Shown: positions 42,370 to 50,861 of the stretch, in pieces
Layout of the letters: each line of letters opens with the position of its first letter
Numbering within the stretch: position 1 is the first letter of the stretch
From: Niastella caeni
GTDB lineage: Bacteria > Bacteroidota > Bacteroidia > Chitinophagales > Chitinophagaceae
NCBI RefSeq assembly: GCF_004834005.1
Contig: NZ_STFF01000006.1
Coordinates: 124,001-188,000, forward strand
Reading direction: 5' to 3'
DNA: 64,000 bases
Notes under the pieces: generated by a model
Database searches by the model: none
What the model saw: only the letters and a program-made list of their open reading frames with translations
Told to the model about the DNA's origin: nothing
Translations under genes and position numbers: made by a program

Positions 42370-43275
42370 ATGAAACCACTGGTTGAAAAACTACCGCTTT
42401 CGCAAAATACTTCCTTTGTGGCGCGCACCTATCGCACGCCTCATTTTGAAGTGCCCTGGCATCAACATATTGAGTATGAGCTCATCCTGTTTATAGAAGG
42501 CGAAGGTTCGGCCTTTATCGGGAACTATATAGGCGAATTTAAAACCGATGATGTGTTCTTCCTGGGGAGTAACCTGCCGCATACATTTCAAAAAGCGCAT
42601 AAAGACCTGGTAACCGCGGCAGTGGTGGTGCAGTTTACCGACGATTTCTGGGGGCCCGATTTCATGCAACTGCCCGAAAGCAAAAGCATTTTAAAGCTGT
42701 TTGCCGTGGCCATGCAGGGTTTGAAAATACAGGGCGCTACGCGGCAACAATTGAGATCTTTATTAACAGAACTGGAACATTTACAGGGTTTTGCCCGCAT
42801 CATCAGGCTATGCGAGTGTTTACAGGTGATAGCGGCGACGCATGAATATGAAGCAGTGTCAACACAGGAAGTAAAGACCTTTCAGGCAAAAAATAAAGAC
42901 CGCATTGACCGGATCTTTCAGTTCACTATTGATAATTTCCAGGAACCCATTGCCCTGAAAGATGTGGCCGCTACCGCCGGCATGAGCATTCCGGCTTTTT
43001 GCAGTTATTTTAAAAAATGTACGAAGAAAACATATATCGATTTTTTGAACGAAGTACGCATTGGCCATGCCTGCAAGCTGTTGATCGATACCCAAAAATC
43101 GGTATTGGAGATCAGTTACGAAAGCGGGTTCAATACATTGGCGAACTTCAACAAGCAGTTTTTAAAACTAAAGCAGTTGACCCCTTCCGGTTTCCGCAAG
43201 AAGGCTGAACGCTTAACGCAGAACGCGGAAAGCCAGATGCTGAACGCAGAAGGAAGAACGCTGAATGAAGGCTGA
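42370..43275 (+). CDS. AraC-family transcription regulator, probably of the xylose genes
   Basis: From ATG 42370 the protein has 301 residues: an N-terminal cupin sensor (about 10-90, FEVPWHQHIEYELILFIEGEG with the HxH-type strand) and two AraC helix-turn-helix motifs (about 178-275: LKDVAATAGMSIPAFCSYFKK and VLEISYESGFNTLANFNKQF). A normal AraC protein would end at about TPSGFRKK. Here some 20 more residues follow, with a 7-residue period (NAES, LNAEG, LNEG), and they are encoded by the repeat tract. Divergence from xylB-xylA suggests it senses xylose or a related sugar. Confidence 0.87.
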   Translation: MKPLVEKLPLSQNTSFVARTYRTPHFEVPWHQHIEYELILFIEGEGSAFIGNYIGEFKTDDVFFLGSNLPHTFQKAHKDLVTAAVVVQFTDDFWGPDFMQLPESKSILKLFAVAMQGLKIQGATRQQLRSLLTELEHLQGFARIIRLCECLQVIAATHEYEAVSTQEVKTFQAKNKDRIDRIFQFTIDNFQEPIALKDVAATAGMSIPAFCSYFKKCTKKTYIDFLNEVRIGHACKLLIDTQKSVLEISYESGFNTLANFNKQFLKLKQLTPSGFRKKAERLTQNAESQMLNAEGRTLNEG

Positions 43276-43440
43276 AGGCGAATACAAGCGGAACGCTAAA
43301 CGCGGAACGCTGAAAGCAGAAAGCTAAGCTATAAGCCACAAGCTGCAAGCCTACAGTCGAAAGCGGAAAGCCTATTGCGAGTTTAAACGATAAACAACAA
43401 ACCATAAACTATAAACCATAAACTATAAACTATAAACTTC
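43203..43440. repeat. longest heptad tract, GAACGCT to AAGCNNN to TATAAAC words
   Basis: Heptads run in phase for about 230 bp and drift through three vocabularies: GAACGCT/GAACGCA/GAAAGCA, then AAGCTAT/AAGCCAC/AAGCTGC, then GATAAAC/CATAAAC/TATAAAC. It begins inside the AraC gene and ends at the first codons that look like queG. Confidence 0.85.
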
Positions 43441-43454
43441 AACATACCCAACAA

Positions 43455-44354
43455 ATAAAGTCATTCATCCGCGAACTGGGATTCGACTTTTGCGGCATTG
43501 CCCGGGCGCAGCAACTGGATGAAGATGCGCGGCGATTGGAGCAATGGCTGAACAAAGGACTGCATGGCAATATGCAGTACATGGAAAATTATTTCGACCT
43601 GCGCATTGACCCCACCAAACTGGTACCTGGCGCCAAATCGGTGATCACGGTATTGCTGAATTACTTTCCACAACAAACACAGCAAACCGGCACGCCCAAT
43701 ATTTCAAAATACGCGTTTGGTAAAGATTACCATGAAGTGATAAAACAAAAGCTGCATGCTCTGTTAGCCCTCATCAATGAACACATTGGTGAAGTGCACG
43801 GACGCGGATTCGTTGATTCAGCACCGGTACTGGAACGCAGCTGGGCGCATCGCAGCGGACTTGGCTGGATCGGCAAAAACGGCAACCTGATCACCAAACA
43901 ACAGGGGTCATTCTTTTTCATAGCTACACTGATCGTTGATATGGAGTTGGAATACGACGACCCTATTGCCAAAGATTACTGCGGCAGTTGCCGCCGGTGT
44001 ATCGACGCCTGTCCTACCGGCGCTATTACCGATGGCAAAGTGATCAACGGAAGCCAGTGTATTTCCTACTATACCATCGAATTAAAAGATCTGTTGCTGC
44101 CTGATGACAAAAAAGGACAATTTGCCGACTGGATGTTTGGCTGCGATGTATGCCAGGACGTTTGTCCCTGGAACCGGTTTGCAAAACCAACCCGGGAAGC
44201 CGGATTTGCGCCCATACCTGAAATACTCAACTTCACCACCAAAGAATGGGAATCACTAACTGAAGAAGCATTCAAACAAATATTCCGGCATTCCCCATTA
44301 AAGCGGGCCAAATTCCAGGGCATACAGCGAAACGTACAATTTCTGAAAAGGTAA
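43455..44354 (+). CDS. queG: epoxyqueuosine reductase, start region damaged or non-standard
   Basis: QueG reduces epoxyqueuosine to queuosine in tRNA, using cobalamin and two [4Fe-4S] clusters. HRSGLGWIGKN and the ferredoxin motifs CGSCRRCIDACP and CDVCQDVCPWN are present. Family-like sequence reads back to about SFIRELGFDFCGIARA (43461-43508). No ATG, GTG or TTG lies upstream in this frame before the stop at 43419; the first TTG, at 43536, would drop about 30 conserved residues. The boundary given uses an ATA codon and is provisional. queD of the same pathway is at 26428. Confidence 0.85.
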   Translation: MKSFIRELGFDFCGIARAQQLDEDARRLEQWLNKGLHGNMQYMENYFDLRIDPTKLVPGAKSVITVLLNYFPQQTQQTGTPNISKYAFGKDYHEVIKQKLHALLALINEHIGEVHGRGFVDSAPVLERSWAHRSGLGWIGKNGNLITKQQGSFFFIATLIVDMELEYDDPIAKDYCGSCRRCIDACPTGAITDGKVINGSQCISYYTIELKDLLLPDDKKGQFADWMFGCDVCQDVCPWNRFAKPTREAGFAPIPEILNFTTKEWESLTEEAFKQIFRHSPLKRAKFQGIQRNVQFLKR

Positions 44355-44363
44355 CGGCATGCA

Positions 44364-44951
44364 TTAGAACTGCACACCCAGTTTCATTGAAAACCGGTGC
44401 AAATAATTCTTGTACGTATAATAATGTTCCCAGCAGGGTGTTCCACAGCCGAGAACGTTCTCATATTTACGGGTTACATTTTTATAACTATACCCAGCGC
44501 TTGCCAGCACACGGAACTTTGAGCGAAAACCAACTTTATACCCAACACCAGCACCTCCATAAAATCCATTGGAATAAACGTTTTGATACCAGCGTGATTC
44601 CGGTACTATTTTCTTATTCACCAAATGAAAGCCGCCATCTATATAAAAAAAGGGGGTAAACGGTTTATCAAGAAGGTCTTTTCGCACATCTAAAAAAACA
44701 GGATAGCCATGACGGAAATAATAATCCAACCCTACCCCTATCCCGGCAAACCAGGTTTTATACCTGACACCATTAATGGTTTGCGCCTCGAAATAAGCGC
44801 CTTTGCCGCCGTTCAACACCCCAATTTGGTTAATGGAACTGAAAGAACAGGAACAGCCTTTTTTGACCGGTTGTTCCTGCTTTGCTTCTTGTGCACTGGA
44901 TATAAGAACAACTCCGGTAAGAACAACAAAAAGAAGAAGTTTTATGTACAT
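44364..44951 (-). CDS. exported protein, probable outer-membrane beta-barrel
   Basis: The 195-residue protein has a signal peptide (about 1-20, ending ISSAQ), a short Cys pair (GCSCSFSS), and then alternating aromatic strands such as GLDYYFRHGYPVFLDVRKD, GFYGGAGVGYKVGF and VLASAGYSY. It ends with an aromatic residue (KLGVQF), as in outer membrane barrels. No ligand is suggested. It is convergent with queG, 9 bp apart. Confidence 0.7.
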   Translation of the reverse strand: MYIKLLLFVVLTGVVLISSAQEAKQEQPVKKGCSCSFSSINQIGVLNGGKGAYFEAQTINGVRYKTWFAGIGVGLDYYFRHGYPVFLDVRKDLLDKPFTPFFYIDGGFHLVNKKIVPESRWYQNVYSNGFYGGAGVGYKVGFRSKFRVLASAGYSYKNVTRKYENVLGCGTPCWEHYYTYKNYLHRFSMKLGVQF

Positions 44952-44960
44952 AACCGGATT

Positions 44961-46211
44961 TTAATCTAAGCCTATTTTACTGATCAATCGAATGTTCCTG
45001 ATATTGGAGTAATCGAACTGGTACAAGCCATCTTTCGCCACTACCAACGCTTTGGAATTCCAGGAAATTACATCGAAAGTTTCCATACCGGTTATTTGCT
45101 TTATCAATTTCAGGTTGTTGGCATCAGCAGCATCATACACTTTAAAACCGTCTTTACCGTCGCAGATAAACAGGATATTACCTTCTTTTGACAAACCATG
45201 CGGATTGGTTTGGCTATAGGTTTTTATTAAAGAAGGCTTAGTAACGTCTGTGATATTTACCACCTGCAACTCGTTTACATTACCGCCACAGGTGGTACCA
45301 GAACGCAGGGTAACCCAGGCGGTATTATCATCTGCGATCACCGGGTCGCAACTGCGTACATGGGTGAACTGACCTTGCTTAACCGGGTTGCCAGGCGTTG
45401 ACACATCATAGATATACATACCTGCAGATGAACCAATGAATAATTTATTCTTGAACGGATAGATCGTTTCAATGAACTGGTTATCGATGAACGTCTTTTT
45501 AACGAATTGGGGATCCTGCGGTGTGGAAATATCAAAGGCATGCAATTCGCGGCTCGATACCGTGTACAAATAATTATTCATCAGGGTAAACCGGGCCATC
45601 GATCCGCCTATGCCACTTTTATTGGGCGCAGCGCTTGCACTGGCCAAAGAATTAAAATCAGCATACATTGGACCACGATAAGGTGCGTAAGTGTAAGTGG
45701 TATCGTGCCTTGTCCAGCCAACGATCACCTGAATAGAATCAGTATTGGTTGAACGGGTAACAGAGTACTTATAAAGATTGCGATAAGGGAAGGCCTCACT
45801 TGTAAACTTCTTTGCAACAACCGCCAGGGGATTGCTGATATCAAAAGTTACCAGGTCGCTGTACGAATCGGCATACAACGTATTGCCTGTTACAGCCAGA
45901 TCTACATTACCGGGAATGGGAATAAAGGCAATGTTCTTCGGCGCTGAAGGCTGACTGTTATCAATGATATGTATGCCGGCATTCGATTCATTGAGAAAAA
46001 TGTAATTCCCGTAAATGTAGATCTTGCCAGGACTTTTCAGTGGCTGTCCGGGACCGCTTTTCATTTCGGCCCTTACTTCAGTAAGTGTTTTGTAATCGGG
46101 TGTATACCAGGTATACGTTTGCGTGACCTTTTCCTTATCGCAGTTAGATAAAAAAATGGATAGCATTACAGTCACCATTAACTGTAAAGCCGACATTGGA
46201 TGCCGTCTCAT
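44961..46211 (-). CDS. LVIVD-repeat lipoprotein
   Basis: The 416-residue protein has a lipoprotein signal (VMLSIFLSNCDKEK, Cys24). It then carries repeated LVIVD-type blades: GIHIIDNSQPSAPKNIAFIP, DLVTFDISNPLAVV, ELHAFDISTPQDPQFVKKT, GMYIYDVSTPGNPVKQG, ELQVVNITDVTKPSLIKT and GFKVYDAADANNLKLI. Together they probably form a beta-propeller on the outer membrane surface. The function of LVIVD lipoproteins is not known. The next gene downstream starts within 10 bp of its stop codon on the same strand. Confidence 0.87.
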   Translation of the reverse strand: MRRHPMSALQLMVTVMLSIFLSNCDKEKVTQTYTWYTPDYKTLTEVRAEMKSGPGQPLKSPGKIYIYGNYIFLNESNAGIHIIDNSQPSAPKNIAFIPIPGNVDLAVTGNTLYADSYSDLVTFDISNPLAVVAKKFTSEAFPYRNLYKYSVTRSTNTDSIQVIVGWTRHDTTYTYAPYRGPMYADFNSLASASAAPNKSGIGGSMARFTLMNNYLYTVSSRELHAFDISTPQDPQFVKKTFIDNQFIETIYPFKNKLFIGSSAGMYIYDVSTPGNPVKQGQFTHVRSCDPVIADDNTAWVTLRSGTTCGGNVNELQVVNITDVTKPSLIKTYSQTNPHGLSKEGNILFICDGKDGFKVYDAADANNLKLIKQITGMETFDVISWNSKALVVAKDGLYQFDYSNIRNIRLISKIGLD

Positions 46212-46285
46212 AAGTTTAGCGTTTTGTAATCTGACAAACGCAAGGAAATAAGCGTTGCCTGTGCCTGTAATTTTTCAGAATTCTT

Positions 46286-47986
46286 TTATAATCTTCCCAG
46301 CAACATTTTTATACTAATACCTGTTGACCACAAGTATTGCCCGGTAGATACATTTTTATCAACCAATCCATTGAGTGAATAACGAAGATTAGGGCCAACC
46401 CACACAGGATGCTTACTACGTTGTAATAAACCCACACTAATACCAGTTAAAAAATTAAACTGGGTTTTATTGAAGAGACTATTATCCTTGTAATAAATTC
46501 CTCTGGCGCCTTCAAAATGCAAGGCATCTACCGACAGTAAATGAGAGATAGAAACACCACCTTCCAGAACAACAGGTGGCAATTTTCTGCCTTTATTAAT
46601 TTGCCAGTTGGCCAGTACAGGAATTTCCAGGTATTGAAAACGATACCTGTACTTTTGATCGTAGTAGGTTCTCTGGCTAATGGCAGCAGCACCATTCAGG
46701 GTGGCGTCGGCATTCGTTGAACTATAGCCAGGGGTTTTATAATATTCCGGAACAACTTTGCCATTTACAGTATCTGTACTTATCACAATGGGCTGCTTTA
46801 CGTTTTGCCCTACCTGGGTATTAACACTCATATAAGTATATTCTACCCCAAGTGATAATTTAAAGCGAGGCGATAAAGCACGCTGCACAAAAACACCTAC
46901 CGAATAAGAAAGATCAGGTTGAATGGGAGATGCTTTCTTAGAGGAAGTACTTGCGGAAAAATTAAAAGAATTGGCACCTGAAGTAACGCCAGTGGGGCTT
47001 GCACTGGGAGAAAGATCTTCTGCCAGGTATTTCTCGCCAAATAATCCCCTTAATTGCAACAGTTTGCTTTCAGCAATGCGTGAGTAACCCACATCAGCTA
47101 CAACGCCCCAATGCCATAAGGAAGGCCGTTTGCGGGGAATAGATACTGCTGCGTTAGCGGCGCTCAATGAATCGGGCCTCAATAAATGGCCATACCTGCT
47201 CATGAATGGCATTGTTACCGCTTTATTGGTAGCAATGCTGTTATCAACATCGTTCACCATGGTGGGCATGGTAACGTTCATGGCCTCTTCCTGTTCCCGC
47301 TTTACTTCTTCAACCCGTACCAGTTCTTGTTGAACCGGAGCGTCTTTAATTGCGTTGGCTTCTTTTGCTGCTTTCTTTTTTCTATACCGGGGCTTTACGC
47401 TGGAAGGGGTAATATTATTCATCCCTTCAATTGGTATATTACCATTGGCATAATCAACAAGCGTTTGTTGAGTCTGCTTTTTATTCTTACTCCCGATTGT
47501 TTTCTTTTCAATGTTTTTTTCAGTTACAACAATAGCCGGTTGTTTTTTACTCGACAATGTGGATACAGAAGTAGTTTCATGTGCTGCTGCTGGTGTAATA
47601 ACATCCGGCTGATTGTTGTCACTTTTTTGTATGGGCGCTGTGGTATTTTTCTGCGTTTGTGAATTGTTATTTGAAACCGGTTTTATAGTTGATGTTTGCT
47701 TAGTAGAAATGTTCGATGTTTCAGCGTTTGGTTCGTTCGATATAGAGGCAGGCACTGCCTTGGCAATGTTTGAAGTATTTTCTGTATTCCATGTAAAACG
47801 ATACAGGATGTAACCGCTTGTAGTTAAGCAAATAAAAAGCATAGGCAACCACAGCCACAGGAATCGGCGGCGGCGTTTATCCTGACTGATCTTTTTTTGC
47901 ACCTCCATCCATACGGTATCAGAAGGGCGCAGCTTCAGCTCCTCCAGCTTCTGGTGTACCTGTTTCTCAAATTCATGGTCGGACAT
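46286..47986 (-). CDS. predicted anti-sigma-like protein fused to an outer-membrane beta-barrel domain
   Basis: The 566-residue protein has a cytoplasmic N-terminus (MSDHEFEKQVHQKLEELKLRP, VWMEVQKKISQ) and a membrane segment at about 42-62. A long Ser/Thr/Asn/Lys-rich linker (about 65-280) follows. The C-terminal 270 residues read as beta-barrel strands (WGVVADVGYSRI, YSVGVFVQRALSPRFKLSLGVEY, YRFQYLEIPVLANWQI, FNFLTGISVGLLQ), like PorT-family barrels. It overlaps the ECF sigma factor gene by 14 bp. By position the N-terminus may bind the sigma factor, while the barrel sits in the outer membrane and could sense there. No zinc anti-sigma (HxxxCxxC) motif is present. Confidence 0.75.
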   Translation of the reverse strand: MSDHEFEKQVHQKLEELKLRPSDTVWMEVQKKISQDKRRRRFLWLWLPMLFICLTTSGYILYRFTWNTENTSNIAKAVPASISNEPNAETSNISTKQTSTIKPVSNNNSQTQKNTTAPIQKSDNNQPDVITPAAAHETTSVSTLSSKKQPAIVVTEKNIEKKTIGSKNKKQTQQTLVDYANGNIPIEGMNNITPSSVKPRYRKKKAAKEANAIKDAPVQQELVRVEEVKREQEEAMNVTMPTMVNDVDNSIATNKAVTMPFMSRYGHLLRPDSLSAANAAVSIPRKRPSLWHWGVVADVGYSRIAESKLLQLRGLFGEKYLAEDLSPSASPTGVTSGANSFNFSASTSSKKASPIQPDLSYSVGVFVQRALSPRFKLSLGVEYTYMSVNTQVGQNVKQPIVISTDTVNGKVVPEYYKTPGYSSTNADATLNGAAAISQRTYYDQKYRYRFQYLEIPVLANWQINKGRKLPPVVLEGGVSISHLLSVDALHFEGARGIYYKDNSLFNKTQFNFLTGISVGLLQRSKHPVWVGPNLRYSLNGLVDKNVSTGQYLWSTGISIKMLLGRL

Positions 47987-48566
47987 ACGTTTCCTTTTTT
48001 GTTTCTACGGTCGTTTTTTTTAACCACGTGATCAATAATGCACGGGCACGGGCATATTGTGACCGGGAAGTTCCCTCATTGATACCAAGCATTTTTCCGA
48101 TTTCTACATGTGAAAATCCTTCAACGGCATGCAGGTTAAATACAGTCTGATAACCCGCCGGTAACTGGCGGATGAGTTCAGCCAGATCCTTTGCCTGCAT
48201 AGTCACTTCGGGGTTATCATCTGATACCGGGTGCAGGCTCGTGTCAGGAAAGGATAGATCGGTTTGGTACCGACTGTTCTTCTTGAGATAATTCAGCGCT
48301 GTATTCACCATAATCCGGCGGACCCAACCGCCCAGTTCGCCTTCAAACTTAAACTGATGCAGGTTACGAAAAATTTTAATAAATCCCTCCTGCAACACAT
48401 CTTCCGCATCGGCTACAGACTTGGTATAACGATAGCAAACCCCCAACATACTCTCAGCAAAATGCTCGTAGAGCTGTCGCTGGGCTTCCGGCAGCCCCTT
48501 CAAACAATCTTTTACCAGCCTGTTATAATCCATTTCTTGATAGTGGTTGACAATTACAGGGGTCAT
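47973..48566 (-). CDS. ECF-family RNA polymerase sigma factor
   Basis: The 197-residue protein has sigma region 2 (YEHFAESMLGVCYRYTKSVADAEDVLQEGFIKIFRNL, WVRRIMVNTALNYLKK) and region 4 (LPAGYQTVFNLHAVEGFSHVEIGKMLGINEGTSRSQYARAR). It directs transcription of a small regulon, possibly an envelope response. The overlapping downstream gene is its likely regulator. M12 (MDYNRLVKDC) is an alternative start. No target promoter could be identified. Confidence 0.94.
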   Translation of the reverse strand: MTPVIVNHYQEMDYNRLVKDCLKGLPEAQRQLYEHFAESMLGVCYRYTKSVADAEDVLQEGFIKIFRNLHQFKFEGELGGWVRRIMVNTALNYLKKNSRYQTDLSFPDTSLHPVSDDNPEVTMQAKDLAELIRQLPAGYQTVFNLHAVEGFSHVEIGKMLGINEGTSRSQYARARALLITWLKKTTVETKKETYVRP

Positions 48567-48764
48567 TCCGTTGCACTATTGTCAAAAACATTTGGGAAAC
48601 AGCAAATATGACAATTATTTACACTATGTATACGGTAGTTGAGCGGCAGTTTATTGTTTATTGTTCTTCAATTTTAAGGCTCATGATCTTCTTTTATGCC
48701 TTTAACTGCAGACTGATTCTGACGCTGAAGTGTTATCGCGCCGTATAAATAAGGCTTTAACCAA

Positions 48765-48795
48765 AACCAGAAACTATAAACCATAAACAGTTATC
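48765..48795. repeat. short heptad tract, TATAAAC family
   Basis: CAGAAAC, TATAAAC and CATAAAC precede the bioA promoter. GTTTATTGTTTATTG at 48650-48664 carries the reverse-complement words. Confidence 0.55.
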
Positions 48796-48797
48796 AA

Positions 48798-48805
48798 TAC
48801 CTTTG
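48798..48805 (+). promoter_or_regulatory. -7 promoter element for bioA, almost leaderless
   Basis: TACCTTTG matches TAnnTTTG perfectly and ends 8 bp before the bioA ATG. Transcription would start within a few bases of the start codon. Confidence 0.55.
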
Positions 48806-48813
48806 CCCCCCTT

Positions 48814-50082
48814 ATGGCAGCATCACTCACCGAAAGAGATAAAAAAGTAGTGTGGCACCCCTACACGCCGCAAAAGTATATGCCCGAACCCATTCCGGTA
48901 GCAAAAGGCGACGGTGTTTACATTATAGATACCAACGGGAAAGCCTACATCGATGCCATCAGCAGCTGGTGGGTTACCATTCATGGGCATGCCAACACAT
49001 ATATAGCAGAAAAAATATATGAACAGGCCAAAACGCTGGAACAGGTAATTTTTGCCGGGTTCACCCATGAACCGGCGGTTCGCCTGGCCGAACGCCTGCT
49101 GGAAATTCTGCCCGGCAAATTTGCTAAGATCTTCTATTCTGATAATGGTTCCACCGCCGTTGAAGTAGGCGTTAAAATGGCCCTGCAATACTGGTGGAAT
49201 AAGGGCTCTGCAAAACGCAATAAGATACTGGCTTTAAACCATTCATATCATGGCGACACGTTCGGCACCATGAGCCTCAGCGAGCGCAGTGTGTTCACCC
49301 TCGCCTTCCAGGAAAAGCTGTTTGAAGTGATATTCATCGATCCCCCTGGTCAGGGCCAGCAGTACAACGGTCCATGGGATGAGATCGCCTGTTTTATTTA
49401 TGAACCCCTTTTACAGGGCGCTGGCGGCATGAATATATACGAAGCCGCTGCCCTGAACGACTTCCTGAAACAATGCCATGCGCATGAGGTGATCTGTATT
49501 GCCGATGAAGTAATGACGGGTTTTGGCAGAACCGGAAAACTTTTTGCCGGCATGTATGTACAAGAAAAACCGGATATCATTTGCCTGTCGAAAGGGTTAA
49601 CCGGCGGCACCATGGCGTTGGGCGTTACGGCTTGTACGGAAAAGATCCACAGCGCTTTTGTTGACGAGGACCGGCGGAAAACATTCTTCCATGGCCATTC
49701 GTTCACAGCCAATCCCCTTGCCTGCGCGGCTGCATTAGCCAGCCTGGACCTGTTATTACAAGCTGGTTGCCAATTGCGAATTGAAAGAATTGAAAAACAC
49801 CACAAACAATTCCTTGAACAATTACGGGCCGATGCCCGGTTCGTTAGTCACATAAAAAACCTCCGGTCTATTGGCACCATCATGGCTTTTGAAATTGAAT
49901 CGGGCCGCGATGGCTATTTGAATACGATCGGGATGGATGTGACCCAAAAGGTCTTGCAGCAGGGGGTGTATTTGCGGCCATTGGGCAATACCGTGTACAT
50001 TATGCCGCCCTATTGCATCACGCACGAGCAGTTGCAAAAAGTGTATGACGTCCTCGTGCAGGTGCTGGAGACGGTTGTTTGA
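48814..50082 (+). CDS. bioA: adenosylmethionine-8-amino-7-oxononanoate aminotransferase
   Basis: The 422-residue fold-type I PLP enzyme makes 7,8-diaminononanoate from KAPA, with S-adenosylmethionine as amino donor, in biotin synthesis. Family signs are SSWWVTIHGHANTYIAEK with the paired Trp52/53, YSDNGSTAVEVGVKMALQYW, the substrate loop NHSYHGDTFG, IADEVMTGFGRTG and the PLP lysine K260 in CLSKGLTGG. No other bio gene adjoins it. Confidence 0.95.
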   Translation: MAASLTERDKKVVWHPYTPQKYMPEPIPVAKGDGVYIIDTNGKAYIDAISSWWVTIHGHANTYIAEKIYEQAKTLEQVIFAGFTHEPAVRLAERLLEILPGKFAKIFYSDNGSTAVEVGVKMALQYWWNKGSAKRNKILALNHSYHGDTFGTMSLSERSVFTLAFQEKLFEVIFIDPPGQGQQYNGPWDEIACFIYEPLLQGAGGMNIYEAAALNDFLKQCHAHEVICIADEVMTGFGRTGKLFAGMYVQEKPDIICLSKGLTGGTMALGVTACTEKIHSAFVDEDRRKTFFHGHSFTANPLACAAALASLDLLLQAGCQLRIERIEKHHKQFLEQLRADARFVSHIKNLRSIGTIMAFEIESGRDGYLNTIGMDVTQKVLQQGVYLRPLGNTVYIMPPYCITHEQLQKVYDVLVQVLETVV

Positions 50083-50509
50083 TTTGGATCGATTAATGAT
50101 ACCGTTACAATTCATATTGTTTATGCGCAAATGTAATTCGATGTGACTGCTTTGCGTACCTGAATACATAATTATAAACGGGATGGCCCGGCTATAAGCC
50201 ATTGACCCAAATCAATTACATGCTATCTTTCTCTACGTGTATACCTAAATGTTGTAAATTAGTCATGCCCAAACGATCCCAGCAGGAATAAATCCAGCTA
50301 TGAAGAAAAAGTATCTGGGAACATTAAGAACAGACCTACAGTCGCCAAATAAATGCTTACATCTTCTAAAATAATTTTAACCATGGCGAAAAGTGGCTAT
50401 AGCATAGGAGGAAGCGAGATCATCTCCTGCAAAAAGTAAGCATCTCTCACAAAAAATGGACTATCGCCGGAAAAAATAGCTAATGCTGAGAGAGTATAAA
50501 TGAATCTAA
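50083..50509. other. intergenic region upstream of the SemiSWEET gene
   Basis: I see no gene and no heptad tract here. A weak inverted pair AGGAG/CTCCT lies at 50408-50430, and CATCTCTCAC near 50443 is loosely complementary to GAGAGAGTAT near 50490. These might fold in RNA but match no riboswitch I know. Confidence 0.35.
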
Positions 50510-50517
50510 TAAATTTG
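50510..50517 (+). promoter_or_regulatory. -7 promoter element for SemiSWEET, almost leaderless
   Basis: TAAATTTG is a perfect TAnnTTTG box ending 7 bp before the ATG at 50525, the same short spacing as at bioA. Confidence 0.5.
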
Positions 50518-50524
50518 CAGTACT

Positions 50525-50797
50525 ATGACAACCATTTCCACCATAGGCATCATTGCCGCTGCGCTTACCACCGGAGCATATATTCCACAGGCTTATAAAA
50601 CCATCAAAACCAGGAGTACCAAAGACCTTTCTATTGTTACGTTTACCATGCTATTTATAGGCACTATTTTGTGGTTCATTTATGGGCTGTATATAAATGA
50701 TACCCCATTGATGTTGGCAAACGGGATCACTGCTACTTTATCGGGGATCATATTCTCACTAAAGATCAAATCATTCGGGAGAAGAAGGCGAAGATAA
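50525..50797 (+). CDS. SemiSWEET sugar transporter
   Basis: The 90-residue protein has three membrane helices (about 5-24, 38-56, 62-80) forming one half of a SWEET carrier. It would work as a dimer, moving sugar down its gradient across the inner membrane. The PQ-type motif is in GAYIPQAYKTIKTRSTKDLS, followed by LWFIYGLYINDTPLMLANGI. The Arg-rich end (RRRRR) would lie in the cytoplasm. Its sugar is not known. Confidence 0.92.
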   Translation: MTTISTIGIIAAALTTGAYIPQAYKTIKTRSTKDLSIVTFTMLFIGTILWFIYGLYINDTPLMLANGITATLSGIIFSLKIKSFGRRRRR

Positions 50798-50823
50798 AAA
50801 CCTTTTCAATCAGGATAAATAAA

Positions 50824-50858
50824 TTCCGTGCCACGGTTTGGAACCGTGACACGGACCT
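50824..50858. terminator. two-way terminator between SemiSWEET and susD
   Basis: Arms 50826-50838 (CCGTGCCACGGTT) and 50842-50854 pair at 12 of 13 positions around TGG. T-rich sequence follows on the plus strand and AATTTATT on the minus strand. It lies between two convergent genes. Confidence 0.7.
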
Positions 50859-50861
50859 ATT

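Noticed and set aside
50083..50524. Possible riboswitch upstream of the SemiSWEET gene
   Set aside because: Weak inverted pairs only; no match to TPP, cobalamin, SAM or other classes I can recall.
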